Of a stretch of DNA of 64,000 nucleotides, positions 42,304-54,714 are shown one piece after another (positions within the stretch are counted from its first letter, which is position 1; every line of letters begins with the position of its first letter). Under the pieces are notes generated by a model that was not told the origin of the DNA, searched no databases, and saw only the letters and a list, made by a program, of their open reading frames with translations. The translations under genes were made by a program, and so were the position numbers. This DNA comes from Cladopsammia gracilis (Eukaryota > Cnidaria > Anthozoa > Scleractinia > Dendrophylliidae). The DNA is taken from contig JAJGOT010000219.1 of NCBI GenBank assembly GCA_022457155.1, positions 631,001 to 695,000 of the forward strand, given 5' to 3'.

Positions 42304-42952
42304 GGCACCGTCCACACGTATCCGTTTTCGTTTGAAAACGCAAAAGTTTTTTCCGTTGTCGCTTCCCGTCCACACGTACGTATCCGATGAAAAAGGTCAC
42401 CGAAAACGGAAACTTTTGAAAACGCTTTCCAAAGTGGAAACTTTTGAAAACGGTGTTTTCGCGTTCTCGTGTGGACACCTGAAAACGGAACTTTTCGAAA
42501 ACGATGACGTCAAGAGGTCGAATTCAGTCGACTACACATGCGTTTGCTTCAGTCAGCCGCTCCACCGCTGGACAAGGGTAACGAGGACTCTGGGAACGAG
42601 ATTGTCAACATAGCGGACATTCGCAGGCTAGCATCTCTTTGATTTCGAGCTTAATTGCGTATCTGCAGATTAATGTTGCTCTCCTGAATTTGCAAATACA
42701 TTTTTGAATGCTTTTTTTTCCAAAGACTAAAGGAAAGCGATAAAATGCGATGAAAAGCCGCAAACAACTCGCAGGCTCGGCTAAACTCAGTGGTGCGCAT
42801 GCTCTTTAGAGGCATTTGAAGAGTTTTCAGTCGTTTTTGCGTAGACGTGTGGACAGGTAAAAACGATTTGAAAACGCTACGTGTGGACGGGGGGATTTTG
42901 AAAGAAACTTTTGCGTTTTCAAACGAAAACGGATACGTGTGGACGGGGCCTT
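42304..42952. mobile_element. MITE with CCGTCCACACGTATCCG ends, 649 bp
   Basis: CCGTCCACACGTATCCGTTT and AAACGGATACGTGTGGACGG are exact inverses, and GAAAACGCAAAAGTTT / AAACTTTTGCGTTTTC lies inside. There is no transposase frame. Confidence 0.85.
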
Positions 42953-44176
42953 AAACTAGTTCGAGTGCACAACTAGCTCTGTGTTGTGCCCCGTTACAAC
43001 GCGTAGTCCCCTTTTTTATATCCCACCATTACGCATACCACTAACGACATCTTACTACAACTACATTAACGGTTAACTATTTAAAATAACCGTCTTCCTA
43101 GCTTGCGCATAACAAATAGCTAACACATTTCATTACAGTACTATTTAATAAAACTTTTATTTAAGTAGTCACCCTACATGAACGCCATTACACTGAGTTG
43201 TATATATAACTATTCTACTCAATGCATGTTTAAATATCTAATCTTTTAAAAGAGTTTATCCTCTTTTCGTTAACCCTATTCAGCCTGGGCTTTCTTTGAG
43301 TTTCTGAGCCTGTCTCCATTGCGGTCCACACAAAGGAACGATGACGTCATATGACGAAGCTATACGTAATTAGTTATGCGGCCGCCATCTTGGATCCGCC
43401 ATCTTGGATTTCTGAAATTTTTTAAAACCTCTTAAAAACTGTCCAAATTCACCCAAAATTAATGAAAACCAATAAATAAACGCTAAATGACGTAAAAATA
43501 TAAAGTTATACCAATAAACATTGTTTTTCTTCATTCAAAGGTATAAAAAAAACATGGCTGTTAAAATCTTGTTGCCATGGAAACATCAAGTCACGTGATC
43601 AAAAAAATTGTTATAAGAAATTGTTGCCAGATAAATTTTAGGAAAAGTCACAAAGTTTGTTGGCGTTTGAATACATATTAAGGAAGTTATGAATGTTGAC
43701 AGTTAGCGCAGGCACTTTATGCCTCCCCCCCCCCCCTAGGACGAATAGGGTTAACTCTCATTCTACGAGTTATAATGATAATGAACGATATACAAGAATT
43801 ACTAAAGCTCGAAGGACGACTTCACTAGGGGTAGCTCTTCGGATTTTCTTCGGTAGTTATCGGAAGTCTTTAGGAGACTTGCACAAATGTATCACAAATA
43901 TACATATTTTGTTGAAATAGTAGTTATCAATTGTACAAAAGTTTACAGAGAAATTTAAAAGATATCTTTCAGCCCAAAAGTGCTTAATTAACCTTAAACC
44001 CCCAAACCTTCATCGAGTTTGATTCAGTCCACGTTTACAGTTGCGCCCCCGTTACAACGCGTAGTCCCCTTTTTATCCAATTTTATCCTGGATGTAGTTT
44101 ACATTTATTGCACTGCTTATCGCACTTGCGAACTGTCCTGCCAAGGATTTTGCAAGTTATACATGTAGATGTAGAA
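42953..44176. other. Intergenic with scattered repeats
   Basis: GTTACAACGCGTAGTCCCCT occurs twice (about 42993 and 44050). GCCGCCATCTTGGATCCGCC at about 43381 repeats a YY1-type CCGCCATCTTGG motif. No gene. Confidence 0.4.
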
Positions 44177-44412
44177 CTAACTTGGCCCAATAAGATGTTT
44201 TTCTTCCCTAATACACCTTATTCCAAAATGGCAACCATTTTCTGGATTATTCTTTTATATCCATGTAAATTAGCCCCCTTGGTCTCGTCAGCATGTGCAA
44301 AATACAAGAGGGCTTATTAAAATGCATATAAAAGAATAATAAATTGACCGCCATTTTGGAATAGGGTGTATTATTTTTTCCCAAAGAACTTCATTCAAAA
44401 GGGCTAAATTAG
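44177..44412. mobile_element. Foldback element (AATACACC...TTCCAAAATGGC arms)
   Basis: CTAACTTGGCCC...AATACACCTTATTCCAAAAT is inverted as ATTTTGGAATAGGGTGTATT...GGGCTAAATTAG. Confidence 0.75.
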
Positions 44413-44463
44413 TCCCCCTCTCCCCCTCCCCGCCCTCCCCCCTCCCCCCTCCCCCCTCCCCCA
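44413..44463. repeat. C-rich polypyrimidine tract
   Basis: Multiple CCCCCTCCC runs. The other strand is a G-quadruplex candidate. Confidence 0.85.
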
Positions 44464-45117
44464 TACATAACCTGCGATCTAACCACAACACAGATTGCGT
44501 AGGAAAGTAGTCATATTCTAGGCTTTATTTACAATTGACGTAGTCTTAATTAACGGCAATGCGTAATGACTATGTTGACGGTTAGAACGTCATTAAACAA
44601 AACGCCTACGTCATCAAAGGAAATGTGGTAAGAAAACACATGCTATTATTCGAATCTATCGTTAGTTTGCGCTCATGCTGCGGGGGTTGTTTTTATTGTT
44701 GTTCCCATGACCACGCGGTCTTAACTGACCAATCAGGTATCGTCCTTAAAATAACCTCGCGGTATGACTCGAAACTTATAATTAAAATAATTATCATTGT
44801 TTTCATACCTCATTTACAATTGATTGTTACTATTTCTACAGAGTACTGAAAAAAAATAATAAACTCGTTCTTGAAAGACTCTGACTCCGTCGTGTTTCTC
44901 ACGGTCCCTGGAAATGCATCTCCGGGGGGGGGGGGATTTATTCTCTCGTATAAAAATGACGGGGTGACAGTCGGAAATTTTTGAAAAAGGGTACCGGAAT
45001 CTCCTTTTGTGGGCGTGGCTGAAATTTATTTTCATCCAAAACAGGTACCATTTCTAAAACAACCCCTGTCATATTCTGTCATATTTGTCGGATCAATAAC
45101 TTGATAAATAAACATAT
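44464..45117. other. Intergenic, nothing recognised
   Basis: A short G tract at about 44926. No coding signal. Confidence 0.35.
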
Positions 45118-45299
45118 TAGTATATACTGAAACAGTGGATAGCATTGTTGGCGCGCTCTGATTGGCTACTGAAACTCGGAATAGCAAGTGCTATTCACCT
45201 CCCAGCAATTTGCGCGCGAAAATTGTAATCGTTGACAGGAATAAATGAGTTAAAAAGCATCATTTTCGTTATATTATCTCACTGTTTCAGTATATACTA
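45118..45299. mobile_element. MITE with TAGTATATACTGAAACAGTG ends
   Basis: TAGTATATACTGAAACAGTG and CACTGTTTCAGTATATACTA are inverse (left tip TTAG, right tip CTAA). Just after it stand GTAGGTGGGTAGTGGTGGAT, shared with 12735, and a poly-C run. Confidence 0.8.
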
Positions 45300-45429
45300 A
45301 AACAACTATTCACCTCAGTGTAGGTGGGTAGTGGTGGATAGTGGTGGATAGTGGTGGCTCCCCCCCCCCCCCCCCCCCCCGCCTCCTTCCCCTAGCTACG
45401 CCCCTGCGCATTTAATTTGTGGCAATGAA

Positions 45430-46509
45430 TCAAACAGCTCTCTCAACAATTGATGCCTTGGTTGAATTGGAATCTTGTCCGCCATGGCTCACTAATTTTG
45501 CATTCCCAGTTTCATTACAAGGCCTCGCTCCAGTCTCTGTACAACTCTGAACCATAATTTCGTTGCCATAACGACCACAACTTAATACCCTTTTGAAGGC
45601 CACTTTAAACTGCGGATTCATAATGGCATAGATAATTGGATTAACAAGACTGCTCGTAAACATGAGGTAGATAACTGTTGTAAAAACCTCCCTAGGGATA
45701 AAACACCCCGCGGTATCGACAATGACGACAACTGACACTGGTCCCCATGTCATCACAAAGATGCAAACAACAGTAAAACTGGTCTTCAAGAGTTTAATAT
45801 CCGCCCGACGGTGATCTGACGAACCAACTCCATTTCCCAAACCATGAGCGTTCAAATTTTGCGAACTTTCTTTCAGCGTTTTATAAATTTTGTAATAGGA
45901 GTAAAATATCGCAATTGTTGTTCCGTTGACCACTCCACCCACGACCATTATGGCGTACGAGATGTTCTGAATTTCCCATTTGAAGGTGCAGACAATGAAG
46001 AAAGGGTGGTAAGCCATTTTGCCCCAGCCGTATAACGGCGGTGTAGCTAGAAGCATGGAGACCAGCCACACGAGAGCGCAGTACACACGTGCCATTCTCT
46101 TGCTAGCGAATATCCTACTGTAAAGTCCTGGTTTAACGACTCGGATGTATCGATTTAGGGCGATAAGCCCCATATTTAGGATAGAAGCTGTTCCCAAGGT
46201 GAATTGAATCGCGGCGGAAAACTCGCACCACTTTTCGCTGAAAATCCAAGTTCCCGTATATACGCTTATTACCCAAAAGGGCATGTGAAGCATTGCCATG
46301 GCGATGTCAGTCATTGCCAAGTTGTGAATGAATATATTCGTCACATTCTTGAGTCTGGAGTCTCTATTGACAACATAAACAACCAATAAGTTGTCGACTA
46401 TGGAAGTGAGGCAAATTAGAATGGCTAAGGTCACTTCAAAACCAATTGCACCGCGCGACCGACTTAGAGGATCATGAGAAGTTGGTCCAGTTTGAGAACT
46501 GTTCCCCAT
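45430..46509 (-). CDS. Melatonin-receptor-like class A GPCR, 359 aa, intronless
   Basis: One minus-strand exon encodes a complete seven-helix receptor of the plasma membrane. N-glycosylation NSS is at 3-5, N40 of TM1 is in VDNLLV and LAMTD (64-68) marks TM2. C95 in TM3 pairs with C174 in ECL2. NRY replaces DRY at 119-121, followed by IRVVKP. TM4 has ALVWLV and the TM4 exit is TPPLYGWG. TM6 has TWGP instead of CWxP (254-257) and NPIIY is at 290-294. The tail has several Cys and Ser/Thr. NRY, the YGWG turn and TM6 resemble melatonin receptors and their large invertebrate relatives. Ligand binding to melatonin should not be assumed. The coding frame has no intron, but a 5' UTR acceptor may lie near 46550. 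Confidence 0.88.
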   Translation of the reverse strand: MGNSSQTGPTSHDPLSRSRGAIGFEVTLAILICLTSIVDNLLVVYVVNRDSRLKNVTNIFIHNLAMTDIAMAMLHMPFWVISVYTGTWIFSEKWCEFSAAIQFTLGTASILNMGLIALNRYIRVVKPGLYSRIFASKRMARVYCALVWLVSMLLATPPLYGWGKMAYHPFFIVCTFKWEIQNISYAIMVVGGVVNGTTIAIFYSYYKIYKTLKESSQNLNAHGLGNGVGSSDHRRADIKLLKTSFTVVCIFVMTWGPVSVVVIVDTAGCFIPREVFTTVIYLMFTSSLVNPIIYAIMNPQFKVAFKRVLSCGRYGNEIMVQSCTETGARPCNETGNAKLVSHGGQDSNSTKASIVERAV

Positions 46510-46676
46510 ACTGAATCAGAACTACACTTCAATTGTAAAAGAGACAACCTAAAACCAAAAAAACGGATAAGCAATATGTTAGAAGTAAGTTGTTGTTTTT
46601 TCACGCAACAGGTCGATCACTATAACTACTCTTCAAGTGGAGGCGCGGAGATAGTGTAGTGAATAACGTGTTGGAC

Positions 46677-46847
46677 TTAAAGGCCCATGTTCACCCAATC
46701 TGCTTTGCGCGCTTGTGTTTTTGTTTTGAAACGGTTCAATTGTTCAATGTAGCGTTATGATTGCTGGCACGTCGATTTTTCGATTTTCCGTCTGTGCGAA
46801 AATCAGCCCGGGCGCGCAAAGCAGATTGGGTGAACATGGGCCTTTAA
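46677..46847. mobile_element. TTAA-flanked MITE (AGGCCCATGTTCACCCAATC)
   Basis: TTAA at 46677 and 46844 encloses the inverse ends AAGGCCCATGTTCACCCAAT and ATTGGGTGAACATGGGCCTT. It is 171 bp long. Confidence 0.88.
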
Positions 46848-47253
46848 ATCAGATCTGAAGGTCGGTTGTTTGAGGCCTTGCATCCATTTCTCAAAACTTC
46901 TGAAGGCTTTTCGGTCCCAAAAGCTATTTTGAAAATCAATTTTCTTCGAGTGGCGATGAAGTTTCTGACTGAACCCGCAAACCAGCGCAGCGTTTTTCGT
47001 CAACTTGTGGAGTTTTGTGGCTTAGCTTTTAAATCAAAGAATATTGAATCCTTGCCGTGGTAAACTTACTTCAAATAACACAACTTTTCGGGTCCGAAAA
47101 GTTTTCGGCAATTTCGAGAAACGAAACGCCTGGCGTGCGTTTCTCGAAAGTCCCGAAAATTTCAGTTTCTCAACGAATGGCGTTGAACGAATGGCGTTGT
47201 GAACGAATAGCGTTGAACTAATGGCGTTGAACTTCAAAAAACGTATGTAATAA

Positions 47254-47496
47254 TACTATGATTATCAGTTGAGTGAGGCACGAGCGAAGTTTAGCGACAA
47301 GGGTTTGCCGTTAAAACTACGTTGTTGTCAAGGGCAGTACGTTTCCAACGGTAACGCGTTTTGTTACTGTTGACGTCCAATGACAGACAAGTTACCATTT
47401 GAAACGTAGCAAGTTGTCCTTGACAACAACGTAACCGTAACGGCAAACCTTGTCGCTAAACTTCGCTCATGGCTCACTCAACTGATAATCGTAGTA
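47254..47496. mobile_element. Foldback MITE (TACTATGATTATCAGTTGAG)
   Basis: TACTATGATTATCAGTTGAG / CTCAACTGATAATCGTAGTA, with inner GAAGTTTAGCGACAAGG / CCTTGTCGCTAAACTTC, gives arms of about 80 bp. TA at both ends suits a mariner-type target. Confidence 0.85.
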
Positions 47497-47742
47497 AAAA
47501 ATGGAGTAAATAAAAATAAATAAAAGTTTTTAGCCCGCAAACCAGCCCAGCTCATGTAGTAAACGTACAAGTTTAACGCCTAGCTTTCAAAATCAAGGTA
47601 CAAAATACGACTCTTTTCTGCTAAACATGTGGCATATAAAATAGCTTTTCGTGCCCGAAAATTTTTCGAGACTTTCGAAAAATGACTTTGGAAAAACACA
47701 CGCCAGGTCTCTGCTGCGTTTTGGTTCCTTATATTCGCTACT

Positions 47743-47907
47743 TTAGAAACGAGGAGGAAACTGGGTCGAGTGAACTTTTGAAACGACTTCTGGGACTGTT
47801 ACTGGGGACAGAGACAAAAGAAGCTTCCCTTATAACGATCCCATGGCCAGAAGTCGTTGCGAAAGTTCACTTGGCCCAGTTTCCTTCTCGTTTCTAAAGT
47901 GGCGAAT
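47743..47907. mobile_element. Foldback element, uninterrupted copy of 3042-3329
   Basis: ATTCGCTACTTTAGAAACGA and TCGTTTCTAAAGTGGCGAAT are the outer ends, and the inner arms match the SZT2-intron copy. Confidence 0.88.
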
Positions 47908-50400
47908 AAGCATTCAATTTTACACCACCTTATTTCTCTCCACCCAGGTGTATAAATGGTACTGGCAACATAATGTTGGGGATAATCCTGCGATGGGCTA
48001 GCATTCGATCCGCCTCCTACCAACATGACCAATGTGGCCCATGTTCGAATCCCGAACTCGGCTTCATGTGTGCGGGATAGCCCATTTCCGAGTTACTCAT
48101 AGCCTCCTTTTCAAAGGCCGAGGCCAAGAGCAAAACCATTCATAGTATGAATGTGAGTTTTCTTTACTTGTAAATATAACTTATATCCCGATCTTAAGGT
48201 GGCTGAACACAGTTTCACTGTACCTATGCGTCATTCATTGTCATTAAAACTACTAACGTCTGGGCGCCCAAAATTGGTGAGGCATACGATTAAGAAACAA
48301 GCTATATAATTTGATATTTTTGTTGAGCCTTTAGGGTGTTGCCATGGCAACACGGTGGATTGTAAATCAGCCTGCAATATTTGGTTTCGGTTATTTTCAG
48401 AAAATCTAGTCGTTAGATTTTGTCCATCATTTGTCTCTAGTAAACTCGTAAGAATATTCGCATGTTAACACTGGTCTCATGTAACTTTAACAGAGGGATA
48501 TTTCGAAATTTGGGGTTTAATATGTTTGCGTTTTGTAAAAATCTCCTCTGTTAGATTTCAAATTCTGATGGCAGGTGAGTTCGGCATATTCGGAACTATT
48601 ATTGTGCCAAATTTCGTAAAATTCTAATGAGTGGTTCTGTAGAAATCAGCACATTTCCGAGGAAAGTCGCTAAAATGTCCAATTTTTTGGTCAACTGCGC
48701 ATGCGTTGCATTTGACTGGGTTCTCGATCCAAAGACAAAAACGACCAAAAGGCAGTGTATTTCTTAAATAGTTCTATAAATTATCTATTGATTCAACAAA
48801 CATTTTCACGAACAACAAATTGTTTGATTTGATTTTAATACGAAAAACAACACTTTCGCGATCCACGCTGAGCGCGAGCACGAAAATGGCGCGAGCGCGC
48901 GTTTGTTTTTTGATGACGTCACGAAAATAAAGAGGTTTTTACGGTAACTAAAACGTTTATTGCGCGCATTCCACATGGTGATTTTTATAAAAATTGACAA
49001 ATTAGTAGGATTTTCTTTGTTCTCGATCACATAAAAAAAGACAACAATTTTTGTAAATACACAAACCCAATAAACGTAAAAATCGAAAAGTAGGTAAATT
49101 GCCGAAAATTATGAACCGATCTTTTTTAATGCCTTTGTTTGATTGGACTTACTGAATGTTTCTTCTGTTTCACCAAATATTTCCGGGTTCACTGATCAAC
49201 ATTTTTTAATTCCAGTTCGTCCTAGAATCCAACGGCTACAGGTTTGTTAGTTGTATATTCGGTGGTATTTGGCAATATAACTTGGAAATATGATAAGCGA
49301 AACATTGTTATTTCGGCGAGACTGTGTACATTTAACAAACGAATGCATTCTAAGTTAACCTTGGTACCTTCAATTCTTGGTATCACAGCAAACATACGTT
49401 TGCTTCTTGCTTTAAGGTGGCCCGCGGCTATTTAACGGCGCGGATATATAAAATCGAATTTTCGGCATGTAAGCGTTAACCGATTTTTGTAAGTTTTGGT
49501 GGGGCGATAAAGGAGTCTTCGAATTAAACAGGACTTTAAATTTTAGTGCATATAAGATAAGCGACTAAAAGTTGAAAGCGTTTTCAGAAAACCCCGTTTT
49601 TAAGAAAACGTGAATATTTTCACAAAACGAAGACAGATTTTTTTTTTCTAATTAAGCTTAATAAGTTCCAAGACTTCAAGCTTTACTGTGAGCAATTTTC
49701 CACATAATCGGCTGGACAGAAATTACTGCACAGTCGAATGCTGAATTTGAGCTTCCAAATGTAATGCTTGCGTATTTGCTTCAGCTGTTGCAAGAACGCT
49801 AAAATAAGGCTACAATCGCACCCTATTACTTGAAAGCTTGATGTAACCGAAAAAACTTTGCTGAATAACCGGAAAAGATCGGAAGCTCCCAGCAAAAACT
49901 ATAAGCAAAGAAAGAACAAGATGTTTATAGTGCGTAATTTATGAATTTCAAGAAATTCAAGTTTGTTCGACTCGTAAAAAAAAAATTCCGGTTTGTTTTT
50001 TTTTTCTTGGATGAAAAGTTTTTATTCTAATCAGCGTTTCCATAGCAACGGTAAACAAATATGGCGAAAAACAGTTTTTCCTAAATATCTTTCGATTTTG
50101 GGGCTACCCGCGACAAGCAAATAAATGCGTTATAATCTACACAGTATAGCAATGGGAAAATTTCAAACAAATTAAACTGTTCGATTTTAAATAAATCACT
50201 GAAACATTTTTAAGACATGTTTTTTCATGTTTGAAATATAGGTGGTCAAAACATTCCATAGGTCTCACAAATTATCATTATATTACCGCAGAAAGTTTCC
50301 TCAGACTCAAAATAGTTCTGACTAATTCCTCGGCAATAAAGAGATCGAGCTTTACATTCAAATGCAGTTTAAAAAGAGTGAAAAACGTCAAGCAAAATTT
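47908..50400. other. Intergenic with element fragments
   Basis: 48075-48190 resembles one arm of the 59853-60041 palindrome (CCCATTTCCGAGTTACTCAT, GTGAGTTTTCTTTACTTGTA). TTAAGGTGGC tips at 48196 and 49413 match the ends of 62928-63595 but lack partners. A TGACGTCA is at 48914. No gene. Confidence 0.45.
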
Positions 50401-50404
50401 GTTT

Positions 50405-50482
50405 TTCAATATTTTACAAAATGAAATTTGGGGTTTTTCTTGAATTTTTATCGTTTGCACTCTTGGGAGTTAAAGGGTTAAC
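50405..50482 (+). mobile_element. Composite-element right end only
   Basis: CAATATTTTACAAAATGAAA through CACTCTTGGGAGTTAAAGGG matches 187-260 and 37028-37112 without the satellite unit. Confidence 0.65.
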
Positions 50483-50578
50483 AATTTCACTTTTTTTATT
50501 AACTCCTATTCGGTATTTTGTATTTTCTATGACAACGTTTCTGCCATTAGGAGTACACGTTGCTGGGATATAGCCTTC

Positions 50579-50784
50579 CAGGGGCGGATCCAGGATTTTG
50601 AAATTGGGGAGGGGGGGGGGGGGGGGGGTGAAATTTTAAATGCAATAGAACCAAAGCCTGGTTAAACATTATTTATTTGAAAAATACTTTAGAAAAAAGA
50701 ACGAAAGGGTCTCAGAAAAGGGGGGGTGAAAATTCACCCATTTCCCCCCCCCCCCTCCCCCCCCCCCCCCTGGATCCGCCCTTG
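50579..50784. mobile_element. CAGGGGCGGATCCAG MITE with poly-G/C core
   Basis: The ends CAGGGGCGGATCCAGG and CCTGGATCCGCCCTTG are inverse. G and C homopolymers inside are likely length-unstable. Related to 41493-41623. Confidence 0.85.
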
Positions 50785-51178
50785 CCTGCGTGGCAGGCGT
50801 TCTAAGGGGAAGGGAAAGGGGGAGAATTCGGGAGCGCGAGAACGAATTCTCCCTCTTTTGCACTCCTTAAATCTCTTAGGTTTTTTGCCTTCCAGCACTC
50901 TTTTTTATGTTACACCAAAATTCCACAAGGGTTTGGCTTCCTTCGCACTGTATTTCTTATTGTTTTCTTTTTTAAGTCCTCTTTTACAAAGGTTCTGCAT
51001 GCTTTTTTTACAGTCAAAAATACTCTCCGAGTCACATGCTTTTTCTGCTTACGTCAGCGCAAGGTCCAGTTTCTCTCGGTCGGAACGCCTGACTGAAATT
51101 GTTTCAAACAAAATACAAGAAAATACCAAACATACACTAGCAATTTTCTCTACTTAACATTTACACTTAAAAAGCCAC

Positions 51179-51277
51179 TATTGTCCATTATGCTTCACGC
51201 GCCTCTGAACATAAGAAGCCTCGCTCCCGTGCAAACCAAAACAAAAACAGAGGTGCGTGAAGCATACTGGACAATAA
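51179..51277. mobile_element. Short foldback element (ATTGTCCATTATGCTTCACG)
   Basis: ATTGTCCATTATGCTTCACG and CGTGAAGCATACTGGACAAT are inverse, and the inner CGCCTCTG / CAGAGGTG pairs. Confidence 0.85.
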
Positions 51278-53750
51278 TGGGTCTTCAATTTCCACACATT
51301 CACGGTTTGATTTGTTCAATTGCCGATCAGAAGCAGCTGCTATCGATTTAGGGCATCTTCTCTCGCCCGTCATTTGTTTCAGATCCGGTAACCTGGATAT
51401 TTAGTTTACTGTGCGAATCACTTCTTAGTTTTTATCTGTCATTTGTATTAAAATTATGCAAAGCGGCACCCTCATGTAGTGCTGTGAAAATTTCAGATAA
51501 GACTTAAAGTGTTTCTTTTAATCACAAACTGTCATATACGATGCCATCATTCCCTTTTGGAGGCATGACTGTTTATAAAGCGAAGGGCGAAGACCGAAAC
51601 GTGCGCTATTTTGGCAGCAAAAATTTGAATTGGTACTTTAATTATCATCTTTGTAACTTTTGTCTACTGCATGTCGATAGCCTGCACTAGTAAGCGCACA
51701 CGAAGCTCAGCTCTGGCGTCTCCACGCATGAATATAAATACTGGTTCAGTTTTAGTGTCAGTTTTTCAAACCAACCACAGAAATTCGAAAAAAAAGAGTT
51801 TTCCCTTTTTTTGTGTATTTGCTTGGCGAATGAATTATTTTCGAAATTTAATGAAAACTTTGTGACAACAAGCTAATTAAAAGATTCATTTTATCTTAAT
51901 ATGTCAACGCTTTGCTATTTGGCACCGGACTGTACTTAAGGAAAACAGCATTACTAAAATAAAATAGAATTTCCCATGTCCAAGATATGTAATTATTTCT
52001 GACAGAATCCAAATGGCGAATATTTTTAATTCCTGGAAAGAAAAACCTTGGAGTATTCTAGATAATATATTGATGTATATTAAATGAGTCAAACATAATA
52101 TCCTATTTTATATACCGGTACCGGTATTGCAGCTTCAATAAAATCCAATTTTCCTGTTTATAAATAACTATTTGAACAAGGATCAAAAGCAGTGATATAA
52201 ACACAAATAATGTTCTGGTTAGTGTATTAAAGAATCAGAATTTGGCTAAGATTATTGTTAGATTTCAGTCGTAGGCGAATCGATTTTCACAGTGAATGTT
52301 ATATATTTTGCCAGTGGCCTTGCTTGAAGAAAATAACTCTTTAATGTAACGTCATTTGCAATGCACGGTTAATGTAGTTTGTTCAAAGCTGCAAAGGGAA
52401 TTGATTTACTCTAGCGTGTTTTTACAAATTCATTTTCTTGTGTCTTCGGGACAACCGAGAATTTATCTGGTATCTCTGGAAGAAATCTTATTATTGACTC
52501 TTTCTATTTTTAAAATTGTTCTACTTACCGTTTCAAATATTCGATGATGGAATTGTATTTTAAACTCTGACGTATAAATCCAGAGTTGAAGACTACATTT
52601 CCAAAGTTTATAGAGCAATATTCCGAAACGACTTGCAAGTTTTGTCATCGAGAGATACTGCAAGCCAATTTCGCAATCACGGAACTGTCATAATCCCCAA
52701 ATCTAATTGGTTTTTCCGATTACTTCTCTTCTAATCAGTTTTGGCTAATAAGTGCAAATTGAATTTTTCATCACACGGGAAAAATCAATCTGATACAGCA
52801 CTGTAAACCTAATCTAAACATTCATTTTGTTAGTCAAACCGCCGCACCTGCCAGCAATATGTGCAAATTCATGAATCGAGACAAGACGCGAAAGGAAGTA
52901 TAGCATTGTAGTCTTTTTGCTTGAAACAGTCGGATATAGATTTAACTGAAAATTTCTGTGGGACCACGGTTTTGGCGCCGCTAGCTGGTTGTCAGCCAAA
53001 TTCAAAATATTTAAAATCGTAGAGATAGGAAACTGTCAGACACGGTTTATATTTCGATACCTTTCTGGGGTGTAAAAATAAATCGGAGTTACCTTTAATT
53101 ACCCTTTTAGGTAAAAGTCAGACGGATGGTGGTTTATTTTCCTCCTTTTTCCTCTAAATGTTTAGAAAGTTCGGTAATTTTCTCAGATTAAGTTTTAAAC
53201 AAAGATGAAAAGCAAGGATCCTGTAGAAAATGAAAAACAAAATAAATAAAGGGTGATACAACATTGTAACGGTAATTGTTAAATTTAATTTCCTTTTTTG
53301 AATCGTTTCGACCATCTTTGATTTGTGAGAGTTATGAGGTCTGACAAATTACCTTTCAGCAAGCACACTTGAGAAAAATGAAAAATACATAGAAGATCTA
53401 TATTTAATTATTAATAGCTAAGTGTTCTGCGACAGCTCGAGTACATCGAAACTTACCTTTTATCGACATTTTGTCTTCCAACTACATCGAGAGATAGGCG
53501 GAAATCGAACCTAACTACAATCAAACCTTCCGTTAGCGACGATCCAAAATTTTAAAAAAATTGCGATCACAAGGAGTCTTAATTTTCTATCATATGAACC
53601 TGTAGTAATGAATCTATCAGCGTAAAATTCTATCTCCAATAAACGTTTCGACGCAAGAGACAAATTTCCATATTGTGCTGTATCTCATTATCAAATTTGC
53701 AATGGCATGACCAGATTGGACACCTTATTGGGACTTAAACAACCCGAGAA
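51278..53750. other. Intergenic, nothing recognised
   Basis: A+T-rich. GCGAAGGGCGAAGACCGAAACGT at about 51581 resembles retroelement-end motifs. No gene. Confidence 0.35.
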
Positions 53751-53985
53751 GCTAGGTGGTACTCTAGTAGTCTGTAAGTCTAAGCCTAGCTAAGGTCACA
53801 GGTTCAATCCTGAGTGGGGGCAATAAGCAGCTCTTACACGGTCTTCTTTGATTCGCTGAGAAAACAATAGAACAAACCAAACAACAATGGACCCTAGCCC
53901 TGAAAACAATAGAGCTGCGTGATATAGGGGTCCAATGAAATTAGAGGTTGTTGAGAGCTGCGTGGTATCTTCCTGAGTGGGGATT
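53751..53985 (+). mobile_element. tRNA-derived SINE
   Basis: A head of about 70 bp with an A-box-like TGGTACTCTAGTAGTC and a near-perfect B box GGTTCAATCC (53801-53810) is followed by a 165-bp body shared with 39421-39582. The Pol III promoter layout supports a SINE. No clear A-tail is visible. Confidence 0.7.
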
Positions 53986-54690
53986 AATTTTAGACTTTCT
54001 TTTTTAGTTCTTACAACTTTATTGAACTTTAGTGTCGACATTACGTTATATAATTCTCAATAAGGCGTCCGACATACTTCACCCTATGTTACCGAATGCC
54101 GACCGCATGATATACTGGCGACTGGCTGCAGCCAATAGCTTTGAAAGTGGCCCGACCGCAAACAGCCTGGTCCATAGGGCTCTCGCCGTTTTCAAAACAG
54201 CGTGGTGGGCGAAGAAACCGTTGTTGAAATGAAACGAAGACATTTCATCATGTCTTACATGACAGAATACGCCAGGATTTTTGGAGTATTTTGACAACCT
54301 TGACCAGGGTTAAGCCCAAATCATACCGTCCAGGAGACGTATATAACGGAGTAACTGGTTAGCTTTCAGTTGAGGTTAGGGGTGGCAGTTTTAGGACTAA
54401 GCAACCCGAGATATACCGTGCCCATTTTAGGAATGAGATTCTGTTTTTTTTACTTAGTACGCCTGAACAACGTACTTGGTTGCTAGTTGGAAATCTTTTT
54501 AATTACTAATAAAAAGTGTCAGTTGGACGCACTGTAAGACGAAATTTCAATATATTCTACTTTGAAGCGTCGTGCAAAAACATCTTTTTTTGCAAAAACA
54601 TCTGCCGAAGTAAAAATCATTGAATGTCAGTTCTGTGGATAAGTTGAATGCAAAAAGGAAAGTGTCGTTCGAAAGGTACGAACATACTAG
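53986..54690. other. Intergenic with short repeats
   Basis: ATATAATTCTCAATAAGGCGTCCGAC-type sequence at about 54050 recurs at 59440, and AGCAACCCGAGATATA at 54400 resembles 53740. No gene. Confidence 0.4.
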
Positions 54691-54714
54691 GGGAGTTTCA
54701 TACAACAATAAAAG

